Source: Roseobacter sp. (GTDB lineage Bacteria; Pseudomonadota; Alphaproteobacteria; Rhodobacterales; Rhodobacteraceae). From it: a stretch of 64,000 nucleotides of DNA. Under the pieces are notes generated by a model. It was given only the letters and a program-made list of their open reading frames with translations, was not told where the DNA came from and ran no database searches. The DNA is taken from contig JADFAE010000021.1 of the NCBI GenBank assembly GCA_015665415.1, positions 1 through 64,000 on the forward strand. The letters run 5' to 3'. The position numbers and the translations under genes were made by a program. This document shows positions 19,901-27,461 of the stretch, piece after piece. Numbering within the stretch: position 1 is the first letter of the stretch; each line of letters opens with the position of its first letter.

Positions 19901-20979
19901 TAGACTATACCGCACTGCCACACCACAAGCTGGTAGAAGCGATCCAGACCCTGCAGGACTTCTTTGCCAAGGAAATCTACGTCGAAGCAGAGAAAATCAA
20001 TATCCTTGCCGGCTTCACCATGGGGGAGGCAAGTGCTGCCACCGCCGGCGATGCAACGCTGCGCGCCCATCTCATGCAAGCGGATCTGCCCCATGCGCCG
20101 TCCGCGCTGCTCGCTTCCTGCACCGGAAAATCGGGGCGCGATACGGCGCTGGCCCTGATGGGGCATCGCTCAATCTTTGACTATGAGCTCAGCGCCCCCC
20201 GCTATAGCGAGGCCCCCAGCCTGCTTTGGCCACTGATGGAACACCCGATCACACCTATTGCTGGCCCCACCAAGCTTGCTGCCAACCTGCCGCAGGAGCT
20301 GAAGGACACCATCTCTTTGGCACTGACGTTCCAGGACCTGAAAGAGCAAGCCAAACACGAAGCCCTGCGGATCCTGGCCGAGCTGCGCCGTGCCCTTCTG
20401 GCCCTGGGTCAGATCTCTGGGCTGGATGATCTGATCTTTCAGCTGACCATGGAAGAGGTGCAACAGGGGGATTGGGGCAAGCCAATATCTCTGTTGGAAA
20501 AGGCATCAAAGAGAAAGGCCCGGGAAGATTTGCGCAAGGCCTCCGCGCCCAGTCTGGTCCAGCTGACTCTGCGGGACTGTGAGATGCTCTCTTTGGGAGC
20601 GCAGGCGCAGCAAGCAGAGGGCGAACTGGGCGGCAGCTGCGTTGCCGGCAGTGGTACCGTGACCGGTCGCGCCTTTTGGGTCACCGACGAAAGCGCCACC
20701 GGGCCCGAGGTCTTTGCCGGTTTTGAGGATGGCGACATTCTGGTCTGCAACATGATCAATCCCGCCTGGCTGCCCTATGTCCAACGCTCGGGCGCAGTGC
20801 TCAGCGAGGTCGGCGGTTGGTTGAGCCATATGGCCATTGTTGCGCGTGAAAAGGACATTCTGATGCAGGTTGCCTGCAAGGGGCTGACCCAAATCGAAAC
20901 CGGGACACAGCTCACGGTGACCGATGACGGCAGTATCCTGCTGTTGGAAGAAGGAAACCTAAAAGCAATCTCTGCCTAG
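16945..20979 (+). CDS. Multidomain membrane protein: signal/TM - rhodanese - rhodanese - YidC/Oxa1-like - PEP/pyruvate-binding (PPDK_N) - PEP-utilising mobile His domain
   Basis: Rhodanese 1 loop VVFCHNGNRSS; rhodanese 2 IVDTRYPGDFASGHLPGAINIPI/CYDRRSC; YidC-like SLMTRLLVLPVALKSERDQ...YLWLADLGLPDPSFALPLL; PPDK_N CAVRSSASNEDGAEQSFAGVFES, ILVQQMV.ADFAGVLFTQDP; His domain VLSEVGGWLSHMAIVAREKDI. GTG at 16945 with AGGAAAG upstream preferred over TTG at 16927. Confidence 0.85.
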   Translation: MKSLNQTSASSRHSHRLIAALWCTTILLVVPVKAQAIPSPELVIGSVSSLSQVFAVGLAMMSGMGAIVAAKLGFKPKTATSSARYPVKLICFMILAATLLAAGNYWQYSSNQSAELARLQATLVRPAQFDGTVIKDADLKEASFSKQEDNPLAISTDEASLLLSKDDTLFFDIRETGENAMGTLPGAAHVRFPDFLQSSPLQPGQKAVVFCHNGNRSSETCAELAALGIDCSFIAGGIEKWIVEGRAFSDAKVETLADLRAIPEYTNKDTLLSTADFTELMATDNLQIVDTRYPGDFASGHLPGAINIPIRALTTDELTRRISALQNKPTVAACYDRRSCFMGQVLGLELSQRGFDYQGRYTLPWEYFIAPAPKPHVQAWLADQQSTYWQQAISALSTALVWIHERSHLLLGLFALSLMTRLLVLPVALKSERDQIITANCAEELAELKARLADDPVRKARAIQAFYAAKGLTPVRNLSALLFLPVMMLGVSAAGQAAGSVTIPYLWLADLGLPDPSFALPLLFCALAAIYLVWAVAKTPRQVKLWLIIGVPVLFAMVFGLSAAANAYLCFSLSLLLLQRAYVTGLHNNLADRLAVMRHRRRLAKLPTGVIPMGYTEELTTAGNKALRLSILKNAGLPVPGGVVLRSEAIADYQQMSLPEKDAFAAQIWHLAGETLCAVRSSASNEDGAEQSFAGVFESELDVTAKTMRKALDNVVSSFSSERAASYDANAQDEGAANILVQQMVQADFAGVLFTQDPTAPGMTMVEWVRGCGEDLVSGRVTPVSLRFGRCTGLPAAEDQDQTLDLSPLLELGRKIEETFGCPQDVEWAYANGCFQIVQSRDITTLALGPEAEQIRLAEWRDVLDRYGSADPDQVILEQDEMSEVLPRPTPLSFSLMATLWAPGGSVDLACRALAVPYGLPEGRDGHLVNLFGKTYVDTALKEAMTLKLTAAKAKQLRRQALPLVTRFRTEVMAEMADRLAIWQAVDYTALPHHKLVEAIQTLQDFFAKEIYVEAEKINILAGFTMGEASAATAGDATLRAHLMQADLPHAPSALLASCTGKSGRDTALALMGHRSIFDYELSAPRYSEAPSLLWPLMEHPITPIAGPTKLAANLPQELKDTISLALTFQDLKEQAKHEALRILAELRRALLALGQISGLDDLIFQLTMEEVQQGDWGKPISLLEKASKRKAREDLRKASAPSLVQLTLRDCEMLSLGAQAQQAEGELGGSCVAGSGTVTGRAFWVTDESATGPEVFAGFEDGDILVCNMINPAWLPYVQRSGAVLSEVGGWLSHMAIVAREKDILMQVACKGLTQIETGTQLTVTDDGSILLLEEGNLKAISA

Positions 20980-20999
20980 CACGCAGCCCCTGTCATTGA

Positions 21000-21029
21000 A
21001 AAAAGCACCGGCCATGGCCGGTGCTTTTT
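21000..21029. terminator. Bidirectional rho-independent terminator (perfect 30-bp palindrome AAAAAGCACCGGCCA/TGGCCGGTGCTTTTT)
   Basis: Between convergent genes ending at 20979 (+) and 21068 (-); GC stem with A/T runs on both flanks. Confidence 0.9.
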
Positions 21030-21067
21030 CATTTCAGATCCGTTTGCGGATCTATCCCTTGCCAGTG

Positions 21068-21850
21068 TCAGAACCGCAAGGACAGGCAGGACATGCCCCC
21101 GTCAAGTTTGGCACAGTCGCTATTGTCGATCTCTACCACCTCATAGCCTGCGTTGCTCAGCATCTCGGCGGTACGTGGGAAGCCGGCTGGGAACAGCACC
21201 AGATTGTTGAAGCGGATGGCATTTGCAGCCGCTTCTTCCCCCTCGGCCACATCAAGAACCTTGTAACCGTCAAAACACCCCGAAGCGGACAAACGCTTGG
21301 TCGACAGGATGGTTTCTGCATCCATCAGGGAGCAGTCGGTCTTGAAATGCAAAACGCCAGGTGGGGTAAAGACCTCGCGCAGGGAATGCCCCCATTCCCC
21401 AACGATCTCAGCCAGTTCCGCCACCCCAGCGGCATCGGTGCGGTCAGAGCGCCCCACCAGAACCTCACGACCGGTTACCAGAATATCACCGCCCTCGATA
21501 TGGCCCGGTCCCTTGATCTCGCGGAGGTCGTCATAACAGTCGCGTAGCACGGGCGCCATATGGGCCACCTCGCCCATACGGGATGGTGCGCCAGGGCGCA
21601 TCAGAATAGCCCCCTGAGGCAGGCAAAGCGCGGTGTCCTCGACAAAGACCGCATCCGGGAAGGCCTCAAGCGGGTCCAGCTCAATCACCTGCGCGCCGGT
21701 GCTTTTCAGCGCTACGACATAGGCCTGATGGGCCGCGAGCATCCCTGTAAGGCTGGGGCTCCCGGTATCTTCGGCCCGCAGCCCATCAATGATGCTGGCC
21801 GCAGGACGGCGCGTAATGGCGCGGGAGAATTCGAAACTTGGGTTTGTCAT
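21068..21850 (-). CDS. Dimethylarginine dimethylaminohydrolase (DDAH-like, guanidine-modifying superfamily)
   Basis: FPDAVFVEDTALCLPQGAILMRPGAPSR, IEGGDILVTGREVLVGRSDRTD, LHFKTDCSLMD, C-terminal CAKLDGGMSCLSLRF. Start corrected to MTNPSFEFSRAITRRP at 21850. Confidence 0.85.
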   Translation of the reverse strand: MTNPSFEFSRAITRRPAASIIDGLRAEDTGSPSLTGMLAAHQAYVVALKSTGAQVIELDPLEAFPDAVFVEDTALCLPQGAILMRPGAPSRMGEVAHMAPVLRDCYDDLREIKGPGHIEGGDILVTGREVLVGRSDRTDAAGVAELAEIVGEWGHSLREVFTPPGVLHFKTDCSLMDAETILSTKRLSASGCFDGYKVLDVAEGEEAAANAIRFNNLVLFPAGFPRTAEMLSNAGYEVVEIDNSDCAKLDGGMSCLSLRF

Positions 21851-21854
21851 CGGC

Positions 21855-23462
21855 TTAATCCTTGGTTGGCGCAAAGACCGGCGCCGTGATTTCCACAAAG
21901 TTGGGGCCCTGGCTCGGTGCGGTTTCAAGCGCCGCAGCAACGGCGTCAGGTGTATCTTCGACAGTGACATAGGGAATGCCAAAGGAACGCGCTGTCGCTG
22001 CAAAATCGGGGGGGGTTGGATCACAGCCCACCACGGCGACATCAACCGCCTCCATGGAGGTGGCAATCTCGCGGTAGCCCCGGTTGTTCCAGATCACAAA
22101 CGTGATGGGCAATTCTTCATCAACCGCGGTCATCACCTCGGGCAACGAAAACTGTGCGCCGCCATCCCCAACAATGCAGATAACCCGAGAGCCAGGAGCC
22201 GCAATCGAAGCCCCGATGGCTGCAGGGATCCCATATCCCAGGGCCCCGTACCCGGTGGCCGCATTGAACCAGCCGCCAGCGCGGTCATGATCATAATAGA
22301 GATTGCCCGCATAGATCGGCTGGGTTGAATCTCCCACCATCAGAGAGCCCGGCACAGCATCCCGCATCGCCTCGAGGATCGCCAGTTGCGCCCGGTAGTC
22401 GGCCCCGATCTCTTTCTGTGCTGCCGCCCGGGTATGCGCGGCGCGCTCTGCCCCACCCTGTGCCGGGCGCGTCGCTGGCAAGGCCTGCACCAGCGCCTGT
22501 ACAAAGGCACCTGCTTCGGCCTGAACCCTTTGTTCTGCGGCATGACGGTGCAATTGCCGATCACATAGATCGACCCGGATCAAGGCCTGCATCTGCGGCA
22601 TGACCCCGCTGGCATACATATCATAATCGGTTGGCCCAAATTCGGTGCCCAAGGCAAGCACCACATCGGCGTCCTCGATCAATTGCCGAACAGCAGTAAG
22701 ACTAGGGCTGGCAGGCACAACAAGTGGGTGTTGATGCATCAAACCTCGGGCATTGGCGGTTTGCACCACTGGCGCATCCAGTACCTCTGCCAAAGTGTCA
22801 AGCGCCTGCCCTGCTCGTTTGGCACCGCCGCCAACCAGGATCACTGGGCGCTTTGCATTTGCCATTTTTTGCGCCACCAGCTGTAACTGCTGCGTATCAA
22901 TCTCTTGCATGGCACTCTGTTGTGGTGCCCTCAGCTCTGTGGCCTCTGCCCCCGCAACGTCAAGGGGCACCTGAATATGCGTAGGCCCAGGTCTGCCCTT
23001 GCCAAAGGGCTCAAACACCTTGTTCAGAGCCTCGTTCAGCTCCTCCGGCTTGGCGACATGCTGAGAGGTGAGCGCGACGGATTTGGCCAGGCCATGTTGA
23101 TCAGGCAACTCATGCAGATGGCCCAATCCCTTGCCCAGACTCGCCTGCGCATTCACCCCGGAAATCACCAGCATCGGAACCGAATCCGCCCGCGCCTGCG
23201 CCATCGGAGTAAGCGTATTGGTCAGTCCCGGTCCGGTAATGACAAAAGCAACCCCAGGCTTGCCCGAGGCCCGCGCATAGCCATCGGCCATAAATCCAGC
23301 CCCTTGTTCATGGCGCGGAGTCACATGACGCAGGCCAGACGCAGCCAGACCACGATAGAGCTCAACCGTGTGCACCCCGGGAATTCCAAAAACACAGGCA
23401 ACATCGCGGGCTTTCAGCCCTTCAACCAGGGCCTCACCCACAGTTTTTTGTGACTGGTTCAT
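21855..23462 (-). CDS. ThDP-dependent enzyme, acetolactate synthase-like; probable 5-guanidino-2-oxopentanoate decarboxylase (AruI-like)
   Basis: ThDP fold (GVHTVELYRGLAASGLRHVTPRHEQGAGFMADGYAR; GDGGAQFSLPEVMTAV); 4-bp overlap with the aminotransferase; adjacent to DDAH. Confidence 0.75.
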   Translation of the reverse strand: MNQSQKTVGEALVEGLKARDVACVFGIPGVHTVELYRGLAASGLRHVTPRHEQGAGFMADGYARASGKPGVAFVITGPGLTNTLTPMAQARADSVPMLVISGVNAQASLGKGLGHLHELPDQHGLAKSVALTSQHVAKPEELNEALNKVFEPFGKGRPGPTHIQVPLDVAGAEATELRAPQQSAMQEIDTQQLQLVAQKMANAKRPVILVGGGAKRAGQALDTLAEVLDAPVVQTANARGLMHQHPLVVPASPSLTAVRQLIEDADVVLALGTEFGPTDYDMYASGVMPQMQALIRVDLCDRQLHRHAAEQRVQAEAGAFVQALVQALPATRPAQGGAERAAHTRAAAQKEIGADYRAQLAILEAMRDAVPGSLMVGDSTQPIYAGNLYYDHDRAGGWFNAATGYGALGYGIPAAIGASIAAPGSRVICIVGDGGAQFSLPEVMTAVDEELPITFVIWNNRGYREIATSMEAVDVAVVGCDPTPPDFAATARSFGIPYVTVEDTPDAVAAALETAPSQGPNFVEITAPVFAPTKD

Positions 23463-24643
23463 GCTGCCCCCTGCACCTTGGCGTTTGCATGGGAAACGAT
23501 CCGCTCCAATGCGAGTTCAAAAGCTTCATCTTCGATGGTGAGGGCGATCCTGACCCAGGAGGTCAGGCTTTCACTAAAGGCCGACCCCGGCATCACCGCC
23601 ACACCATTGTCCAACAGATCCCAGGCGTAGGCATCGCCTGTCAGACCCGTGGCTGAGACATTGACCATTGCAAACATACCGGCTTCGGGGCTGTGAACCT
23701 GCAGGGCAGTGTCCGCTTGCAGTCGCTCGGCCAGCCGTTTTGCTCTGCGACTGAATCGGGCACTCATACCTGCGGCCACCGATGAGCCAGCACGCACCGC
23801 CAGTTCCGTCATATCTGCAATGAAGGGCTGATTTCCAAACAACATGGTTTCGGAATAGGGCAACAGCGCATCACAGAAATCTTTTGGCCCAACGCACCAG
23901 CCGCTGCGAAAGCCGGGAGAGGCATGGGATTTGGAGATCGAAGACACGGCTATGACCCGGTCGGCATAATCCGGCAGCGAGAGTGGAGAGACAAACTCTG
24001 ACCCCTCAAAAACCAGATGTTCGTAAACCTCATCCGAAATGATCCAGAAGTCATGCGCCTTGGCCAGTTCACACAGGGCCACAAGGTCGGCTTTGTTCAG
24101 GATTGCACCGGTGGGGTTATGCGGGCTGGTCAACAGCAGCGCCCGGGTGCGCGGCGTAATCCGGGACGCAATATCAGCCGCCTGCATGCGGAAACCATGT
24201 TCCGGGCGCAGTGGCACTGGCACCAAAGCCGCCCCACTGGCGGCAACCACGCCTTCGTAGGTGGCGTACATCGGGTCACCGACCAGCACCTCATCTCCGG
24301 CCTGGGCAACCCCCATCATGGCCGCAAAAAGCGCAGTCTGGGTTCCTGGGAAACAGAGGAAATTGTCCGGCTCGAAGGCACGTCCACGGCTGGCGCTATA
24401 ACTTTCTGCCAGTGCCTGCCGCAAATTAGTCTCCCCCCGGCCATTGGAGTAGCCGGTACGCCCAATCTGCATCGAAGCAATGGCCTGCTGCATCAATTCC
24501 GGCGGAACCGGAACGTCAGGCTCCCCGATGGTCATTTCAACGATATCAGCCCCCGCCGCGACCCGCTCCCGGGCCCTGAGGTGAACATCCCATTTCGCGC
24601 CGCCCATGGAAGCAAGACGTGCCGTTACATCTGTGGTCTTCAT
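23459..24643 (-). CDS. Pyridoxal-phosphate aminotransferase; possible arginine:pyruvate transaminase (AruH-like)
   Basis: TSPHNPTGAILNK, SSISKSHASPGFRSGW; start corrected to MKTTDVTARLASMGG at 24643. Confidence 0.75.
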   Translation of the reverse strand: MKTTDVTARLASMGGAKWDVHLRARERVAAGADIVEMTIGEPDVPVPPELMQQAIASMQIGRTGYSNGRGETNLRQALAESYSASRGRAFEPDNFLCFPGTQTALFAAMMGVAQAGDEVLVGDPMYATYEGVVAASGAALVPVPLRPEHGFRMQAADIASRITPRTRALLLTSPHNPTGAILNKADLVALCELAKAHDFWIISDEVYEHLVFEGSEFVSPLSLPDYADRVIAVSSISKSHASPGFRSGWCVGPKDFCDALLPYSETMLFGNQPFIADMTELAVRAGSSVAAGMSARFSRRAKRLAERLQADTALQVHSPEAGMFAMVNVSATGLTGDAYAWDLLDNGVAVMPGSAFSESLTSWVRIALTIEDEAFELALERIVSHANAKVQGAA

Positions 24644-24863
24644 GTCAAATCCACCCCAATTGCCGCTAACTCCGAGACCTGATTGCACGCTCACCCGCAA
24701 CGGGATCGGGCATTTCTCAAGCAGGTCGGGGAGAATCCGTGGAACTCAGTAGTTATACAAGTGCATAATTACTAAAACTGCGATCTACGGCAAGCGCAAA
24801 ATTCTCTGCTGATCAAGATCACCACAGCCGCCGCCAGATTGCGGAGCAATAGCCAAAACAAAA

Positions 24864-24892
24864 GCCAGCGCTATCTTTCCCAAAAGGCTGGC
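24864..24892 (-). terminator. Putative terminator of the DnaA-like initiator gene (GCCAGC...GCTGGC then TTTTGTTTT on minus strand)
   Basis: 6-bp stem with T-rich tail when read on the minus strand. Confidence 0.4.
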
Positions 24893-24894
24893 GA

Positions 24895-25578
24895 TCAGCA
24901 GGTCACGATAATATCGGAAACCTGGTCATCGATCTCTCGGCAAGCCGCAAGCACGCGTGGTTTCAGGTGTGACATGACATAGTTGGCGTGAAAGCGACTT
25001 GGCGCTGTCAGGGTCAGTCGGCCCCCTGCCCTTTCACCGCGAACCAATGCATCGATCCAGGCCGTATAGATGGCCGGGTCTTCGCGGTGGAGGACCGCCT
25101 TGGTCATGCTCCATTCGCTGCCATCGCTCAGATCAGGTGCGGCAGCGGCCTGGCCACTGCGCAGGGGCACGACGTTTGTCGGTGCGGATTCATTGCCACT
25201 CATGCGGTGTTCAAAATCGGGACCAACCAAAGCCCAGCTGTTGCGGGTGTCATCATGGATGCGATCAAGATCAATGCCATACTCGCTTACCCGCCCCCGC
25301 ACGCCCTGGCGTTTGACAACCAACCAGCCCATGGCCCGCAGTTTGGCCATCTCACGTTTTACGGTGCGTTCGTCGACGCTCCATAGACGCGCAATTTCAC
25401 GCTGCCCAACGGCGAGCTCATTGCGGGACCAGTTATATCGGGCGGTCATCAGGGTCATCAGGCGCAGCATTAATTTTTGCGCGGGCTTTGGCTGCGCCAG
25501 CGCATGCGCTCCGAGTGCAGTCAGGATGTCATATTTCAAAACCGAAGCGTTCTGCCCGGTGGGTTTTTTTACCTGCAT
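24895..25578 (-). CDS. DnaA-like plasmid replication initiator (Rhodobacterales DnaA-like type)
   Basis: N-terminal winged-helix-like part; C-terminal DnaA domain I-like segment (EDPAIYTAWIDALVRGERAGGRLTLTAPSRFHANYVMSHLKPRVLAACREI); divergent from parAB. Confidence 0.72.
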   Translation of the reverse strand: MQVKKPTGQNASVLKYDILTALGAHALAQPKPAQKLMLRLMTLMTARYNWSRNELAVGQREIARLWSVDERTVKREMAKLRAMGWLVVKRQGVRGRVSEYGIDLDRIHDDTRNSWALVGPDFEHRMSGNESAPTNVVPLRSGQAAAAPDLSDGSEWSMTKAVLHREDPAIYTAWIDALVRGERAGGRLTLTAPSRFHANYVMSHLKPRVLAACREIDDQVSDIIVTC

Positions 25579-25785
25579 TGCTGCCCTGCCCTGCAACGCC
25601 GGTGATATACCGGCTTTGCCTCACAAATTTCTGACCACTATAATGGCCCTATTTCCAGGTTTGTCCTGGATTACGTTGGTTTCTCCCAGGAGCAACCCAA
25701 CGCTCTTTACTCGATGTACATGATTTGCGTCCTTGATCGCGATTCTGTCAAGGCCTCTTGCCATCTACGCTGTACCCCAATCCCC

Positions 25786-25908
25786 TTTTTCGAAAGAAAA
25801 ATTGGTATTATTGGTATTGGGGGACGTTCAGTGTGTCCCCTAGTTACCTAAAAATGTCCCCCAATTGGTGGCGGGAACATTCTTGTTGTCACCCTATATC
25901 TGGTGACA
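25786..25908. other. Candidate origin/control region: clustered inverted repeats and half-palindromes between the initiator gene and parA
   Basis: TTTTTC-gaaa-GAAAAA (25786-25801); TTGGTATT direct repeats; GGGGAC-N9-GTCCCC (25820-25840); TGTCCCCC (25855-25862); TGTCACC-N8-GGTGACA (25887-25908). Confidence 0.5.
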
Positions 25909-26020
25909 GACTCCAGAAATCCCCCGGTCAAAATCGCGCAAGCCAGGGGGAGATTCGCCCTCGGCGATCGAATCATCCCGCTTGGCCATATCCCCCTGTT
26001 TCATAGGCTTTCAATGGCTG

Positions 26021-26036
26021 TGTCCCCGCGGGGACA
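26021..26036. promoter_or_regulatory. Candidate parS copy 1: TGTCCCCGCGGGGACA
   Basis: Exact 16-bp palindrome upstream of parA; five exact copies within 3.9 kb. Confidence 0.75.
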
Positions 26037-26156
26037 GGACGCTCTTTGTCAGAATAATAGGTTTTGCGTTTTTTGCAAATCCGGCGTAAATGAATCCTGA
26101 GGAATAAAAAGCGTCCGGCAGACAAGGGCGCGTGTCACCTAAGAGCAGGAGCAGTC

Positions 26157-27461
26157 ATGTTTACCCACGAAGACCTGGCCCAGTTGCAGGCCCAGTCCTT
26201 GAAGATGCAAAGCTGGATCAGGCAGCAGACCTTTTCCCCTGAGATGGAGAAAACCCTGCGCCGGTTCTCCAGCTGGGAGGTTGCCGAGCTGATCTTCAAG
26301 GTCAACCAATCGACCCTGCGCGGGCGTCTGGCGGCAGATCCGTCTCTGCCGCAGGGCCATGTCGAAGAGGATGGTCGCCAGCGCTGGTATTCGCTGGAAG
26401 AAATCAATGAGCTGCGTCGCCGGATCAAGATCAACCGCAAAACTCTGATGCCGCCGCGTCCGGCTGGCAAACGCGCGCTTCGGGTGGCGATCTCCAACTT
26501 CAAAGGTGGGGCCGGCAAATCCACGGTGGCGCTGCATTTTGCCCATGCTGCGGCGCTGGACGGCTACCGGGTGCTGTGTGTCGATTTTGACCCGCAGGCG
26601 ACGCTGTCCCATTCCATGGGGCTCAGCGATGTGACCGAGGATTATACGGTCTGGGGCATCATGGCGCGGGATCTGGTGCGCGAGACCGAGCGGATGAATG
26701 CCTCGGCGCGGGGGGCCGAGACCGGGACTGCCCTGCCCGAGCGGGAGTTGCCTGAGGCGATCACTGGCATGGGATTGCAGGATCTGCGCATCAACGATTT
26801 CATCAAACCCACCAGCTGGCCGACCATTGATCTGGTGCCAAGCTGCGCCAATGCCGCCTTTGTCGAATTCGCCAGCGCCCAGTATCGCCATCTCAACCCC
26901 GAATGGTCGTTTTTTGCGGCGGTGTCTCGCTACCTGGATCAGGTTTCGGCAGATGATTACGACATGATCATTTTCGACTGTCCCCCAGCCATTGGCTATC
27001 AGTCGATGAACGCGGTCTTTGCCGCCGATATGCTCTATATTCCTTCTGGGCCCGGCTATTGGGAATACGATTCCACCACCTCCTTTATTGGTCAGCTCTC
27101 CGAGGCTTTGGAGGATTTGTCGGCCTTCAACGGGGTTGTCCCCGCGGGGACATTCAGCCTGCCCAAGGCCTTTCTCGACGTCCGCTTCCTGCTGACCCGA
27201 TATGAAAGCGGCAACGATTTGCACCGCGCAATGCGGGATGCCTTTATGAAAGTCTTTGAAGGACGCATGGCGGATCACCCGATCGAGATGACCCGCGCGG
27301 TGGAGCAATCGGGGCGGTTCCTCAGCTCGATCTATGAAATCGACTATCGCGACATGACCCGCGAAACCTGGCGTCGGGCACGGGCCTCGTTTGATCAGGC
27401 CTATGAAGAGTTCAAAGGTTACGCGGTCGAAGCCTGGGACCAGATGGAGGATAGAGCATGA
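26157..27461 (+). CDS. parA: ParA-type plasmid partition ATPase
   Basis: Deviant Walker A ISNFKGGAGKSTVALHFA; VDFDPQATLSHSMG; DCPPAIG; N-terminal HTH-like region. Confidence 0.95.
   Translation: MFTHEDLAQLQAQSLKMQSWIRQQTFSPEMEKTLRRFSSWEVAELIFKVNQSTLRGRLAADPSLPQGHVEEDGRQRWYSLEEINELRRRIKINRKTLMPPRPAGKRALRVAISNFKGGAGKSTVALHFAHAAALDGYRVLCVDFDPQATLSHSMGLSDVTEDYTVWGIMARDLVRETERMNASARGAETGTALPERELPEAITGMGLQDLRINDFIKPTSWPTIDLVPSCANAAFVEFASAQYRHLNPEWSFFAAVSRYLDQVSADDYDMIIFDCPPAIGYQSMNAVFAADMLYIPSGPGYWEYDSTTSFIGQLSEALEDLSAFNGVVPAGTFSLPKAFLDVRFLLTRYESGNDLHRAMRDAFMKVFEGRMADHPIEMTRAVEQSGRFLSSIYEIDYRDMTRETWRRARASFDQAYEEFKGYAVEAWDQMEDRA
27137..27152. promoter_or_regulatory. Candidate parS copy 2, inside parA
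   Basis: Exact TGTCCCCGCGGGGACA; codes V-P-A-G-T in ParA frame. Confidence 0.7.

Noticed and set aside
18100-20166. 688 aa minus-strand ORF
   Set aside because: Antisense to the rhodanese-YidC-phosphotransferase gene, His/Gln-rich composition typical of a mirrored high-GC frame; no recognisable family.
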